Source of the DNA: Candidatus Limosilactobacillus intestinipullorum
GTDB lineage: Bacteria > Bacillota > Bacilli > Lactobacillales > Lactobacillaceae
Length of the DNA: 40,572 nt
Direction: 5' to 3'
NCBI GenBank assembly: GCA_019117185.1
Contig: DXAF01000027.1
Coordinates: forward strand, 1 to 40,572
This document shows, one piece after another, positions 8,816 through 18,087 of the stretch; the first letter of the stretch is position 1; each line of letters begins with the position of its first letter. The translations under genes and the position numbers were made by a program. A model generated the notes under the pieces. The model did not search any database and was not told the DNA's origin. It saw only the letters and a program-made list of their open reading frames with translations.

Positions 8816-9088
8816 TTATCCTACGTAAAATAAAATCAAATAAACAATAACGATCGCAACTAGCAAGCCAATGATGGCAATGTTAAGTTTGCGCTTTAGG
8901 ACCGCCGTCTTTTCTGCCGCGGTTGCTGACTTTTCCTGGTCGGCATACTGTTGGCGGCCAGCCGTCACTGCATCCGGCACAGTGTCCGTATTGCCGATTT
9001 TTACCTGCTGCTTTTGGCGGGCAAGCTGCTCACGGTACTCTTGACGAGACAGGTGCTCATCCGTGGTTGGTTGCTTGAGGTCAGCCAT
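8816..9088 (-). CDS. small C-terminally anchored membrane protein
   Basis: A 90-residue protein with a hydrophilic Gln- and Lys-rich N-terminal two thirds and one strong C-terminal membrane helix (about 68-88, NIAIIGLLVAIVIVYLILFY), ending two residues later. This suggests a tail-anchored protein with its N-terminus in the cytosol. No named domain recognised. The start overlaps the end of the Nudix gene by eight bases and uses a GGGGAT site within it, so it is probably translated by coupling. The Nudix and mtnN neighbours are soluble metabolic enzymes and say little about function. Confidence 0.8.
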   Translation of the reverse strand: MADLKQPTTDEHLSRQEYREQLARQKQQVKIGNTDTVPDAVTAGRQQYADQEKSATAAEKTAVLKRKLNIAIIGLLVAIVIVYLILFYVG

Positions 9089-9632
9089 TTGTCTTCATCC
9101 CCCGCCAGTAGTAAATGGCCATGACCGTCTTGGCATCTTCAATCTCACCGCGGTCAACCATCGCGAGTGCTTCAGCCAACGTCACTGTCACTAGGGACAG
9201 CTGTTCATCGGCATCTTGGGGCAGCTTTTTTTCAACGGGGTGCAAGCCGGTCGCCACGTAAAGGGTCATGTACTCATCCATGCAGCCAACCGACGTGTAG
9301 AACCCCGCCACCCGCTTCAATTGGTCCGCCCGCAGCCGGGTCTCCTCGTTTAATTCACGGATAGCTGCATGCTTAGCACTCGTCTGGTCCCGTGAGTCAA
9401 CTTTACCAGCGGGAATCTCCAAGGTGGTCTTAGCGATTGGTGCCCGCCACTGCTTCTCTAAGATCATCTTATCATCAGCCGTAATTACTAACAGCCCCAC
9501 GGCAGGTGCGTGGTGGACAATCTCACGCTGGGCAACATGCCCCTGGGGGGTCTTAACCTGCTGAACTTCCACTTTAATTAGGTGGCCATTAAACACCGTC
9601 TGACTACTAAGGGGCTTTTCTTCAAACTGCAT
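9081..9632 (-). CDS. Nudix hydrolase, ADP-ribose pyrophosphatase-like
   Basis: A 183-residue Nudix protein of the ADP-sugar pyrophosphatase group (NudF/YqkG type), which splits ADP-ribose to AMP and ribose 5-phosphate. The start at 9632 follows a full AAGGAGG site. The EIPAGKVD and ELNEET segments mark the Nudix box, but the box is irregular: two extra residues lie between GKVD and REL, the first acidic position is Asp, and the usual Gly after EET is Arg (EETRLRA). The metal-binding REXXEE core is kept, so activity is plausible. ADP-ribose preference is inferred from overall likeness (WRAPI, GFYTSVGCMDEY). Confidence 0.88.
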   Translation of the reverse strand: MQFEEKPLSSQTVFNGHLIKVEVQQVKTPQGHVAQREIVHHAPAVGLLVITADDKMILEKQWRAPIAKTTLEIPAGKVDSRDQTSAKHAAIRELNEETRLRADQLKRVAGFYTSVGCMDEYMTLYVATGLHPVEKKLPQDADEQLSLVTVTLAEALAMVDRGEIEDAKTVMAIYYWRGMKTNG

Positions 9633-9645
9633 CCCACTAACCTCC

Positions 9646-9849
9646 TTACCTAAGTACGCGAACGTGCGCTGCTTGTGGGCCCTTCTTGCCCTGAACAATG
9701 ACGAGGGAAACCGTTTCGTGCGGGTGGAGTACCCGACGGTGGTTCCCCTCTATTCCGCTATAATGAACAAAAATTTCACCTTCGTGGGGAACCGTGATAA
9801 ATCCCCAGCCTTTTTGTTCATCGAAGCTCTTAACTTCACCTTTAAGCAT
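9646..9849 (-). CDS. cold-shock-domain protein
   Basis: A 67-residue single cold-shock-domain protein that should bind single-stranded RNA or DNA and unfold mRNA. It starts at the ATG at 9849 behind AGGTGA; the longer frame extends into the promoter region. RNP1 reads KGWGFIT instead of the usual KGFGFIT, and RNP2 reads IFVHYSGI instead of VFVHFSAI; the second half is rich in His and Arg. It is thus a divergent paralogue rather than the main CspA. Its stop codon lies within the ribosome site of the Nudix gene, 13 bases before that start. Confidence 0.85.
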   Translation of the reverse strand: MLKGEVKSFDEQKGWGFITVPHEGEIFVHYSGIEGNHRRVLHPHETVSLVIVQGKKGPQAAHVRVLR

Positions 9850-9858
9850 TCTTTCACC

Positions 9859-9900
9859 TACTAAAATAAAAATACCAAGCAACAAGCGTCACTTGGTATT
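9859..9900 (-). terminator. ileS terminator
   Basis: AATACCAAG (9871-9879) pairs with CTTGGTATT (9892-9900), and on the minus strand the stem is followed by TTTTATTTTAG. It lies 64 bases beyond the ileS stop codon. It also overlaps the -10 box of the csp promoter. Confidence 0.7.
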
Positions 9901-9926
9901 TTACACCGCCGCAAAATGATTGTCAT
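9898..9926 (-). promoter_or_regulatory. csp-nudix promoter
   Basis: ATGACA and TAAAAT lie 17 bases apart on the minus strand; each matches five of six consensus bases. Transcription would begin inside the ileS terminator stem, leaving a U-rich csp leader of about 40 bases. Confidence 0.6.
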
Positions 9927-9963
9927 TGATTGACCCATTAACGACGACGTTTATAATAATTTT

Positions 9964-12759
9964 TTATTTTTCTAACCCTTCGTCAACCGTTTCCGGGAAG
10001 TTTTCCCGAACGATCTTTGCACACCGGGCACAAAGCATTGGGTAGGCCGGATCACTACCAACATCTTCCTTAACCATCCGACAACGAACACAGGTTTCAC
10101 CAGCAGCTGGCGATACCTTAACAGCAACCCCGTCATTATACTGGTCAACATCTGCCGGCGCATCAGCAAGCGGATGCATGTGTAAGGCGGAAACGCCAAG
10201 CAGGAGGGCAACGTTCTCGTTTAAGCTGTCCACTAACTTCTGTTGGTTATCATCTAAGTAGAGGTCAACCTGCGCTTCCAGAGACTTACCAATTTCTTTG
10301 TTGTTCCGCGCTTCTTCTAGTCCCTTTAAGACGTGTGAACGCACATCCATGAATTGGTCCCACTTATCAAGCAGGGCCGCCTCATTTTCAAAGGACCGGG
10401 CGTCGGGGATTTCGGTCAGTTGGACAAATTCCTCTGGTTCATCCATATATTCCCAAACCTCTTCGGTCGTGTGTGGCAGAATTGGCGTCAACAACTTCAC
10501 CATGGTTAAGAGAATATCATAAAAGACCGTTTGCATTGACCGCCGAGCTGCAAAGTCCGCCGGTTCAATGTATAAGACATCCTTGGCCAGGTTCATGTAG
10601 AAGGCCGACAAGTCATTGTTAACAAAGTTAATCAATAGCTTGTAAGCATCCAAGAAGTTGTAGGCATCAAAGTAAGCCCGCATCTGCTTCAAGAAGTGGT
10701 TAAGTTTAACCAGCATATACTGGTCAACACTCGTCAACTTATCATACGAAACGGTGTCGGTCGCCGGCGTAAAGTCACCGGTGTTTGCCAGCAAGAAGCG
10801 GAAGGTGTTCCGTAACTTCCGGTAGGCTTCCGAAATCTGTTGGAAGGTCCCCATTGAAACCCGAACGTCCGCTGAGGTATCAGCCGACATTACCCAAAGC
10901 CGGATGATTTCTGCCCCCATCTGCTTAACAACCTTATTCGGGTCAATTACGTTCCCCATTGTCTTGGACATCTTCTTGCCCTTCTTATCAAGGGTAAAAC
11001 CTTGGGAAACGATGCCCTTGTATGGGGCCTGGCCAGAGCAAACCACACTAGTAATCAAACTGGAGTTAAACCAACCCCGGTACTGGTCTGACCCTTCTAG
11101 GTAGAGGTCAGCAGGATAAGTCAGGTAGTCCCGCTCTGCTAAGACTCCCTGGTGAGAAGAACCAGAGTCAAACCAAACATCCATGATGTCAGTTTCCTTC
11201 GTGAACTTACCGTGGGGCGAGTGTTCGTTCGTGTAACCCGCAGGCAGCAAGTCCTTAGCATCACGGTCAAACCAAACGTTCGAACCGTACTTAGCAAAGA
11301 GGTCGGCCACGTGGTTAATGGTTGCTTCCTCCATAATTGGGGTCCCGTCTTCGGCGTAGAAAATTGGTAATGGAACACCCCAAACCCGCTGCCGGGAAAT
11401 TACCCAGTCGCCACGGTCCTTGATCATGTTACGGAGACGAACCTTCCCCCATGATGGCTTATATTCAACCTTTTCAAGGGCATTAAGAATGTCTTGACGC
11501 ATCTTATCAATCGAAACGAACCACTGGTCGGTCGCCCGGAAGATAATCGGCTTCTTCGTCCGCCAATCAAATGGGTAGGAGTGCTTAAGTGGTTCTTCGA
11601 GCAAGAGCGCCCCGGTTTCTTCCAGCTTCTTCAATGAGATGTCATCAGCATCCTGGTAGAAGACGCCGTCAAAGTCCGCACCGTTTTCCTTGGTTAAGAC
11701 CCCTTGGTCGTTGATCGGTGCAAAGATTGGCAAGTTATGTTCCAAACCGAAGTGGTAGTCATCATCACCATAACCTGGGGCCGTGTGGACCAGGCCAGTA
11801 CCGGCATCGGCCGTTACGTAGTCCGCTGTTCCCACGAGGATATCGCGGTCCAGGTATGGGTGCTTGGTAACCATGCCATCCAGGTCGGTACCAGCTAAGT
11901 GCTTAACGACTTCGTAGTCTTGCCAACCGAGTTTTTCAGCCACCCCAGCGAGTAGTTCAGTGCCGATTACAAACTGCCGATCATCACCAGCGGGCTTAAC
12001 AACGGAGTAGTCAAACTTCGCATTAACGGCAACCGCCTCTGAAGCCGGAACGGTCCATGGGGTCGTCGTCCACACAACCAGGTAGGTATTGTCATCCAAT
12101 ACGCCCTTGCCATCCTTAACCTGTTCGGCGAAGAAGGCTGTCTTGGCAACAACATCGTGGTATTCAACTTCGGCTTCTGCCAGTGCTGATTCAGATGACC
12201 ATGACCAGTAAACGGGTTTCTTGGCCTGGTAGAGCAAGCCCTTCTTAGCAAATTCACCGAAGACCCGGACCTGAGCTGCTTCAAATTCCTTGTCCAGGGT
12301 CAGGTATGGGTGGTCCCATTCGCCACTTACCCCTAAGCGCTTGAAGTCGGTTCGCTGTTTATCAACCTGTTCCAGCGCGTACTTACGACAAAGGTCGCGG
12401 AATTCAGAGGTTGACATCTTCTTCCGGTCGTAGCCAGACTTAGTCAATTGGTGCTCGATCGGTAACCCGTGCGTATCCCAACCAGGGACGTACGGTGCCC
12501 GGTACCCACTCATCGACTTGTAACGAACGATGAAGTCCTTTGAAATCTTGTTCATCGCGTGGCCAATGTGGATGTTACCGTTGGCATATGGTGGCCCATC
12601 ATGCAAAACAAATGTTGGCTTCCCCTCGTTTAATTTTTGCCGTAGTTGATAAACTTTATTTTCTTCCCAAAGCTGTTCACGTTGCGCTTCGGTGACCGGC
12701 AACTTCCCCCGCATTGGGAACTTTGTCCGGCCCAGGTTTAACGTATCCTTAACCCGCAT
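9964..12759 (-). CDS. ileS: isoleucine--tRNA ligase
   Basis: Class I synthetase that charges tRNA-Ile and edits mischarged valine. The 931-residue length is normal for bacteria. Seen are the HIGH motif (64-67, in [16 protein letters not shown]), the editing-domain region with [11 protein letters not shown], the signature loop KKMSKTMGN (KMSKT rather than KMSKS), and a C-terminal zinc-binding segment with CVRCR and CARCAK. The start at 12759 follows GAAAGGAG. The gene is preceded by an isoleucine T-box leader and followed by its own terminator, so it is an independent unit placed between divIVA and csp. Confidence 0.98.
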   Translation of the reverse strand: MRVKDTLNLGRTKFPMRGKLPVTEAQREQLWEENKVYQLRQKLNEGKPTFVLHDGPPYANGNIHIGHAMNKISKDFIVRYKSMSGYRAPYVPGWDTHGLPIEHQLTKSGYDRKKMSTSEFRDLCRKYALEQVDKQRTDFKRLGVSGEWDHPYLTLDKEFEAAQVRVFGEFAKKGLLYQAKKPVYWSWSSESALAEAEVEYHDVVAKTAFFAEQVKDGKGVLDDNTYLVVWTTTPWTVPASEAVAVNAKFDYSVVKPAGDDRQFVIGTELLAGVAEKLGWQDYEVVKHLAGTDLDGMVTKHPYLDRDILVGTADYVTADAGTGLVHTAPGYGDDDYHFGLEHNLPIFAPINDQGVLTKENGADFDGVFYQDADDISLKKLEETGALLLEEPLKHSYPFDWRTKKPIIFRATDQWFVSIDKMRQDILNALEKVEYKPSWGKVRLRNMIKDRGDWVISRQRVWGVPLPIFYAEDGTPIMEEATINHVADLFAKYGSNVWFDRDAKDLLPAGYTNEHSPHGKFTKETDIMDVWFDSGSSHQGVLAERDYLTYPADLYLEGSDQYRGWFNSSLITSVVCSGQAPYKGIVSQGFTLDKKGKKMSKTMGNVIDPNKVVKQMGAEIIRLWVMSADTSADVRVSMGTFQQISEAYRKLRNTFRFLLANTGDFTPATDTVSYDKLTSVDQYMLVKLNHFLKQMRAYFDAYNFLDAYKLLINFVNNDLSAFYMNLAKDVLYIEPADFAARRSMQTVFYDILLTMVKLLTPILPHTTEEVWEYMDEPEEFVQLTEIPDARSFENEAALLDKWDQFMDVRSHVLKGLEEARNNKEIGKSLEAQVDLYLDDNQQKLVDSLNENVALLLGVSALHMHPLADAPADVDQYNDGVAVKVSPAAGETCVRCRMVKEDVGSDPAYPMLCARCAKIVRENFPETVDEGLEK

Positions 12760-12796
12760 GACAATTACTCCTTTCTCGTTACCATACTGAATTACC

Positions 12797-13028
12797 GAAA
12801 TACAAAAGCGCTCCGCCCCCTTATAGGGACGAAGCGCTCGTGGTACCACCCATTTTCAAGGCCCAGTGGACCTCCTCATATCATTGAATAACGGTAATGG
12901 GCCGGCCACCCCTACTAACCTTCGGAAGTGACACTCCGAGATGATCAGGGACCACCAACACCGTCAGCCTCCCACCAGTCGCTGACTCGCTTGGGTGTTA
13001 TCTGACAATCCCAATTCTCTTCAACATT
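12797..13028 (-). promoter_or_regulatory. isoleucine T-box leader of ileS
   Basis: On the minus strand the conserved T-box TGGGTGGTACCACG (12839-12852) is followed by a terminator, GAGCGCTTCGTCCC pairing with GGGGGCGGAGCGC and ending in TTTTGTATTT. Upstream lies the long stem I region with an AG-bulge-like GGTTAGTAGGGG. Two in-register ATC triplets occur in TGATCATCTC (12940-12946), suiting an isoleucine AUC specifier. Uncharged tRNA-Ile should pair here and favour the antiterminator. The gene downstream agrees. Confidence 0.93.
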
Positions 13029-13055
13029 TTATTTCGGTAATTCACTGTCTTATTG

Positions 13056-13817
13056 CTAGTCCTGTCCCTGGTCACTGTCGGGGAAGACAACTACCGTTTC
13101 ACCTGAATCAACGGGTTGAGCCGGTGCCACATCACTTTGCGGTACCGAATCAGCGTTATCTTCGGCCGGTGCTGTTGGTTCAACAGCCGGCTGGTCAGCT
13201 ACCCCCGTCGGATCGACGGTTGGGGCCGAACTAATTGTTGTTGATTCTACACTGGCTGATGAATCCTTGTCAAGGTTCTTTCCCAAGATCTTTTCAATTT
13301 CATTGTATTGGGCAAGATCATCGTCAGCCAGAAGCTTATCCCACTCATCACTCTTGACAACCTCGAGCTGTGATTCTAGCATTACTTGGAGGCGTTGACG
13401 GAAGATTCGGGTTTGCTTCTTCAAATCATTAGTTTCCGTCGTCAACTTGCGGGTCTCGGCCACACTTTGTTCAATCACCTGGTTAGACTTTTCATTAGCT
13501 TCGGAGACAATGTCCGTGGCCTGCTTTTGCGCTTCCCGTACCATGATGTCGGCTTCACGCTTAGCATTCCCCTTAACCTTATCAGCTGCTTCTTGGGCAA
13601 CTAAAATCGACTTGTTCAAGGAATCCTTTAATTCACTAAAGTACTTTAGCTTCCCCTCATCGGCCTTAACGGTTTCTTTTAAAGCATGGTTTTCCTCCGT
13701 CAGTTCCTGGACGGTTTGGGAAACTTGTTCAATAAAGCGACGAACTTCATCCTGGTTAAAACCCCGCATCTTTGTTGAAAATTGTTGTTCATTGATATCC
13801 TTAACAGTTAACCCCAT
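13056..13817 (-). CDS. divIVA: DivIVA-family cell division protein
   Basis: A peripheral membrane coiled-coil protein that senses curved membrane at poles and septa. 253 residues from the ATG at 13817, which sits seven bases after GGAGGA (the ATG at 13823 abuts the site). The N-terminal DivIVA domain is clear (VKDINEQQFSTKMRGFNQDEVRRFIEQV). A long coiled coil follows to about residue 160, then an acidic Pro/Ala/Ser-rich tail of about 80 residues with no predicted fold. It is the last gene of the dcw cluster, 10-16 bases after ylmH. Confidence 0.95.
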   Translation of the reverse strand: MGLTVKDINEQQFSTKMRGFNQDEVRRFIEQVSQTVQELTEENHALKETVKADEGKLKYFSELKDSLNKSILVAQEAADKVKGNAKREADIMVREAQKQATDIVSEANEKSNQVIEQSVAETRKLTTETNDLKKQTRIFRQRLQVMLESQLEVVKSDEWDKLLADDDLAQYNEIEKILGKNLDKDSSASVESTTISSAPTVDPTGVADQPAVEPTAPAEDNADSVPQSDVAPAQPVDSGETVVVFPDSDQGQD

Positions 13818-13832
13818 GATCATTCCTCCAAT

Positions 13833-14615
13833 TTATGCATGAACCACCGACAATACAATTTTTTCCTTGTTTTTCCGTGTTAAACCATTATCCGCATCGA
13901 CCCTAATTCGGCCCCCATGACGAACCGAGATGAGGTCGTGCTTAACCACTAGTTCATCCGGTCGGGTAATCGTTTCCCAGTTCAGCCGGACCAAGCCATG
14001 TTCAACCAACTGCTTAGCCCGGTTACGCGAATAGTTAAAGCCGGCGGCAACCACCGCGTCGAGGCGCAGTGAGGAAACCGTTGTGGCTAACTCTACCCAA
14101 TCTTCTACTGGGTGCAATACCGCGGTTGAATCAACTGGCACCCACTTAATCTTTGCCCGACCAATGTGGTGGACATTCGCTCGTAAGTACTTAGCCATCG
14201 CCGTCGTGACGACCACCTGCCAGCGCCCATCAGCGCCGAGAATATCGCCAAAGGCACTACGTTCTAATCCTTCACCGATCAGCGTTCCCATGATTTGACG
14301 GTGGTGAAGTTCAATAAACTTCGTCGGATAATTAACCTCTAAGACCGCAAGCTCAAAATCCGCCGCCTGTGGTTGATAGTATGTTGGGTAAAACAAGAGT
14401 CGCTGCATTTCGGCTCCCGACCACCCCCCAGCACTGGCCAATTTAACATCCTCTTCACGGTTAACCATCGTCTGCGCAATGTAGCGCTGGCGGGGGTTCA
14501 AAAATGACGTTAATACAGGCCGGTACTGAGCGATCGCGGTGCTAATCCAATCCGCCACCTGGTCAATTAACGGTGCCTCGCTGGGTCGAAAGTGTTGTTT
14601 AATATTTTCTTCCAT
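13833..14615 (-). CDS. ylmH: YlmH-family S4-domain RNA-binding protein
   Basis: A 260-residue protein with a C-terminal S4 RNA-binding domain (VVAAGFNYSRNRAKQLVEHGLVRLNW), matching the YlmH family of the dcw clusters; YlmH of other Firmicutes is reported to act on stalled ribosomes and affect division. The N-terminal half has the typical FLNPRQR motif. The start is the ATG at 14615, one base after the yggT stop; the ribosome site is weak (GGGACA), so coupling to yggT translation is likely. The longer open frame into yggT is not credible. Confidence 0.9.
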   Translation of the reverse strand: MEENIKQHFRPSEAPLIDQVADWISTAIAQYRPVLTSFLNPRQRYIAQTMVNREEDVKLASAGGWSGAEMQRLLFYPTYYQPQAADFELAVLEVNYPTKFIELHHRQIMGTLIGEGLERSAFGDILGADGRWQVVVTTAMAKYLRANVHHIGRAKIKWVPVDSTAVLHPVEDWVELATTVSSLRLDAVVAAGFNYSRNRAKQLVEHGLVRLNWETITRPDELVVKHDLISVRHGGRIRVDADNGLTRKNKEKIVLSVVHA

Positions 14616-14616
14616 C

Positions 14617-14877
14617 TTAAATAAAGTGTCCCACGGCCGCCAAACCATTTTGGACCATGTATAGTACAAAAATCGCCACCACTGGTGAGAAGCTAATCCC
14701 CCCCAGTGGCGGGATAAAGTCAAACCAGTGCATATATGGTTCCACAAGGCGGTTAATAATTTCGCCTAGCCGTGTCCCCCGGGCATTCGGAAACCATGAC
14801 AGCAAGCACCAGATCACGATTACCCAGATATAAGCATTAATTAGGGTGTTTAAAACCCCCAGTATGAAAGCGACCAT
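14617..14877 (-). CDS. yggT: YggT-family membrane protein
   Basis: An 86-residue integral membrane protein with two hydrophobic helices (about 3-25 and 62-84) joined by a loop carrying RLVEPYMHWFDFIPPLGGISFSP, the family signature (EPxxxxFRxxIPPxGGxDxSP). It is a standing member of Gram-positive dcw clusters between sepF and ylmH. Exact function unknown; roles in division and ion balance have been proposed. Start behind AAGGAGG at 14877. Confidence 0.93.
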   Translation of the reverse strand: MVAFILGVLNTLINAYIWVIVIWCLLSWFPNARGTRLGEIINRLVEPYMHWFDFIPPLGGISFSPVVAIFVLYMVQNGLAAVGHFI

Positions 14878-14887
14878 GCCTTCCTCC

Positions 14888-15316
14888 TTAGTCGTTAAAG
14901 CGGTCAGCCTCTGTCTTCAAATTGCTCGACAGGTTGCCTGACACTTCGAAATTATTTGGTGCACAAAGGAAGATCTCCTTACCGATCCGCTTCATCTCAC
15001 CATTAATAGCAAAAACGGTCCCGTTTAAAAAATCTACCATCCGTGCTGCAGCCTTACTATCCATCTGCGTAAAGTTAACCACAATTGCCCGGTCTGCTAA
15101 TAGCTGCGCAGCAATCTGCTTAACGTCCGCATACATCCGCGGTTCATACAGCGAAATCTGACTAACCCGGTGGCTAGCGTGGCTCGCTTGTCCTTCACTG
15201 AAAGAAACCACCTTATTCGTACCATCGTTACGTGGTGCGGGCTGCTGGGCTTCATAGTAATCATCTTGTTCGGCTTCATCATCGCCAAACAAGCTTTTTA
15301 AGAAATTGGCTGCCAT
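14888..15316 (-). CDS. sepF: cell division protein SepF
   Basis: SepF binds the FtsZ tail, polymerises into rings and anchors the Z-ring to the membrane. 142 residues. The amphipathic membrane-binding N-terminus is seen ([13 protein letters not shown]), then an acidic linker, then the DUF552 core ([33 protein letters not shown]). Start behind AAAGGAG. A hairpin lies between ftsZ and sepF, so its level may be partly uncoupled from ftsZ. Confidence 0.96.
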   Translation of the reverse strand: MAANFLKSLFGDDEAEQDDYYEAQQPAPRNDGTNKVVSFSEGQASHASHRVSQISLYEPRMYADVKQIAAQLLADRAIVVNFTQMDSKAAARMVDFLNGTVFAINGEMKRIGKEIFLCAPNNFEVSGNLSSNLKTEADRFND

Positions 15317-15348
15317 TTTGCATTCTCCTTTACATTTAGTTATTAAAA

Positions 15349-15384
15349 GGGGAGCGTAATCTAACCGTTGTTAAACCACTCCCC
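15349..15384 (-). terminator. intercistronic hairpin between ftsZ and sepF
   Basis: On the minus strand GGGGAG pairs with CTCCCC, the stem extends through GTGGTTTAA with TTAGATTAC, and TTTTAAT follows. It is 18 bases after the ftsZ stop. The short U-run suggests partial termination or an RNA-processing and stabilising hairpin. Confidence 0.5.
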
Positions 15385-15402
15385 CCGATTGTTTGTTAGT
15401 TA

Positions 15403-16659
15403 TTATTGACGACGGTTCTTAAAGAACGGTGGTGTCGACAGGTTCGTGTCATCACCATCATCTGAATTAGCGGTGTCGTCATTGAACACATTAAATTCAG
15501 GCTTGTCGACATTGGAGAACTGGTTATCCAGGTTCTCATTCGTGTCATTGTCTGTCATGTCAGCCGTGGGGTCATTCCAACCGTCAAACGGGTCGCTGGC
15601 ACTACTCCGTGGTTCCCTTACTGGAGCTGGCGTTGGGTTGCTTTGCGGCGCCGCTTGTGCCGGACGGTTATTAACTGCGGAACGGCTTGGCTGGCTCTTC
15701 TTTGGCTTATCAATACCAGTTGCAATTACCGTTACCCGGACTTCGTCACCCATGTTCTTATCCAATGACATCCCGAACGAAATATCCACGTTGGTTCCGG
15801 CAGCCTGCTTAATGACATCAGAAGCTTCTTGGGCTTCATACATTGCCATGTCTTCACTACCCGTGATATCCATCAAGACGTGTTGGGCGCCATCAATTGA
15901 TAGTTCTAACAGTGGCGAAGAAATTGCCTTCTTCGTTGCTTCCGTGGCCCGGTTTTCGCCCGTGGAAGAACCAACTCCCATCAATGCTGCCCCTTGGTTG
16001 GACATCAAAGTCTTAATATCAGCAAAGTCCAGGTTGATGTACCCAGGAGTAACAATTAAGTCAGAAATACCTTGGACACCTTGGCGCAAAACATTATCAG
16101 CTTCCTTGAAGGCTTCCATCATCGGTGTCTTCTTGTCAATCATTTCCAGCAAACGGTTGTTGGCAACAATGATCAGGGTATCCACGTTGGACTTTAGCTT
16201 ATTCAAGCCTTCCACCGCGTACTTTCCCCGCCGTGGGCCTTCAAATGAGAATGGCCGGGTAACTACACCAACGGTCAGTGCGCCACTATCCTTAGCGAGC
16301 TTAGCAACTACTGGTGCGGCACCGGTCCCGGTACCACCGCCCATTCCGGCAGTAATAAAGACCATGTCAGCACCCTCTAATACCTTCTTAATGGCTTCTT
16401 CACTTTCTTGAGCCGCCTTTTCACCAACTTCTGGCTTAGAGCCCGCACCAAGTCCCTTTGTCAACTTAGGTCCTAATTGAATCTTGGTTGACGCTTGTGA
16501 ATTATTCAGTGCCTGCCGGTCAGTGTTGGCAACAATGAAGTCGACCCCTTGAACCTTTTCCTTAATCATCCGGTTAACGGCGTTGCCACCACCGCCGCCG
16601 ACACCGATTACCTTAATGCGTGCGCCACCAAATTCGTTATCCATTGTCTCGTTGTCCAT
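15403..16659 (-). CDS. ftsZ: cell division protein FtsZ
   Basis: The tubulin-like GTPase that builds the Z-ring. 418 residues. The GTP-binding tubulin signature GGGTGTG lies at 107-113, with the N-terminal [17 protein letters not shown] nucleotide loop; a polar Asn- and Asp-rich linker begins near 320, and the conserved C-terminal peptide [10 protein letters not shown] that binds FtsA, SepF and others closes the protein. Start behind GGAGGAAAG. Lies 21 bases after ftsA. Confidence 0.99.
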   Translation of the reverse strand: MDNETMDNEFGGARIKVIGVGGGGGNAVNRMIKEKVQGVDFIVANTDRQALNNSQASTKIQLGPKLTKGLGAGSKPEVGEKAAQESEEAIKKVLEGADMVFITAGMGGGTGTGAAPVVAKLAKDSGALTVGVVTRPFSFEGPRRGKYAVEGLNKLKSNVDTLIIVANNRLLEMIDKKTPMMEAFKEADNVLRQGVQGISDLIVTPGYINLDFADIKTLMSNQGAALMGVGSSTGENRATEATKKAISSPLLELSIDGAQHVLMDITGSEDMAMYEAQEASDVIKQAAGTNVDISFGMSLDKNMGDEVRVTVIATGIDKPKKSQPSRSAVNNRPAQAAPQSNPTPAPVREPRSSASDPFDGWNDPTADMTDNDTNENLDNQFSNVDKPEFNVFNDDTANSDDGDDTNLSTPPFFKNRRQ

Positions 16660-16680
16660 AGAAATCTTTCCTCCGTCAAA

Positions 16681-18060
16681 TTAATCAAAAAGGTTGTCAA
16701 ACATACCCTTTAATCTGCTGCCAAATGAATGTTGCTTATCCTTTGTTGCGGACCGCTTCTTCCCCTTAGCGTTAGCGCGGTTCTTTGTTGAGCGAGTTGG
16801 CCGTTCCGGCTCATTTGACCACTGGTGGACAAGCTGTCGACCGCCGTCAGCCGGTGCCGGCTCTTCCTTCCTTGGGCTTTCTATTATATCAGGTTGTTGG
16901 ATGGTTTGCTTTATTAACTTATCGACATCGGAGAGTTGACTCTCGTACATCGACAGTGACAAGCCATTGGCATAGCCGGGGTGACGAACCCCCATTTGTT
17001 CGGGAACGTACACCTTGATGTTACCAGCAAAGTACTGCTGGGCTAACTCCTTAACCCCCGGCATTGCCGCGCCACCACCAATAATGGTGACACCCCCTGG
17101 CAATTCTGGTGCATGAATACTCTGCAGCTTTTGGTGGATCCGTTCGAAGATCTGCCGCATCCGTGCTTCAATCACTTCTGCCAGATATTCTTCACTGAAC
17201 TGGACTGGTTCGTTCTTACCAACCACGTTAACATTGATCTCCGCGTCGGTATCTGCCAGTGTGTGGTCAGCATAACCATGGTTGAGCTTTAACTTTTCGG
17301 CATTCTTCAACGAGGTATTAAGGACAGTTGAGATGTCCTTCGTAACGTACTGGCCACCTTCTGGGTCAACAAAGGTATACTTCAGCTGGTGGTCATGAAC
17401 GATTGACGTCGTGGTTTGGCCACCACCAAGGTCGATTACTACTGTCCCAAAGTCTTGCTCACCATCATTGAGCAGGTTGAAGTCCGTCGCAATTGGGGCA
17501 ATCACAAAGTCTTTAATCGTATACCCCGCCCGCTGGACGGCCTTTTTAGTATTGTGAATAATCGTCTTGGGGCCGGTATAAAGGGTTGCCTTCATCTCAA
17601 GACGAACACTAACCATTCCCCGGGGGTCCTTGATTCCTCCAAAGCCATCAACTGAAAACTCGGTTGGAACCAAATCCAAAACGGCCCGCTCCGGTGGAAT
17701 ATTTTGCGTTAGCGTCTCCTTGGCCACGTCAATCACGTCACGGTTGACAATCTCTCGTGACTGGCCCTGGGAAGCAATCGTGACCATTCCGTGAACCTTT
17801 TGCATTTGCAAATAATTGGCCGGTAGGCCCACGATCACTTTCTTAATGCTCAAATTGGATTTTTCCTCGGCCTTGGCAATTGCTTGTGAAATTGCGTGGG
17901 CAGTCTTGTCAATATCCACAATCACGCCATGATTAAGCCCGGTAGAGGGTGCAATCCCTACGCCAATGACCTTTAGCTGCCCCTTCACATTCTCGCAAAC
18001 TAGTGCCTTAATCGAGGTGGTTCCAATATCTAATCCAACAAACACCTCTGAATTATCCAT
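16681..18060 (-). CDS. ftsA: cell division protein FtsA
   Basis: Actin-like ATPase that tethers FtsZ to the membrane and recruits late division proteins. 459 residues. Actin-fold motifs FVGLDIGTTSIKALV (7-21), VVIDLGGGQTT and IIGGGAAMPG are visible. A Lys/Arg/Pro-rich linker follows, ending in the amphipathic membrane-targeting helix SRLKGMFDNLF. Start behind AGGAGGGTG. Two -10-like boxes lie in the 118-base gap upstream, so ftsA-ftsZ probably has its own promoter in addition to read-through. Confidence 0.98.
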   Translation of the reverse strand: MDNSEVFVGLDIGTTSIKALVCENVKGQLKVIGVGIAPSTGLNHGVIVDIDKTAHAISQAIAKAEEKSNLSIKKVIVGLPANYLQMQKVHGMVTIASQGQSREIVNRDVIDVAKETLTQNIPPERAVLDLVPTEFSVDGFGGIKDPRGMVSVRLEMKATLYTGPKTIIHNTKKAVQRAGYTIKDFVIAPIATDFNLLNDGEQDFGTVVIDLGGGQTTTSIVHDHQLKYTFVDPEGGQYVTKDISTVLNTSLKNAEKLKLNHGYADHTLADTDAEINVNVVGKNEPVQFSEEYLAEVIEARMRQIFERIHQKLQSIHAPELPGGVTIIGGGAAMPGVKELAQQYFAGNIKVYVPEQMGVRHPGYANGLSLSMYESQLSDVDKLIKQTIQQPDIIESPRKEEPAPADGGRQLVHQWSNEPERPTRSTKNRANAKGKKRSATKDKQHSFGSRLKGMFDNLFD

Positions 18061-18087
18061 TTGAACGGCACCCTCCTAAAACTACTA

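Noticed and set aside
15446-16411. 321-codon plus-strand open frame opposite ftsZ
   Set aside because: It has no ribosome site, its composition is that expected for the reverse of a biased gene, and ftsZ on the other strand is certain.
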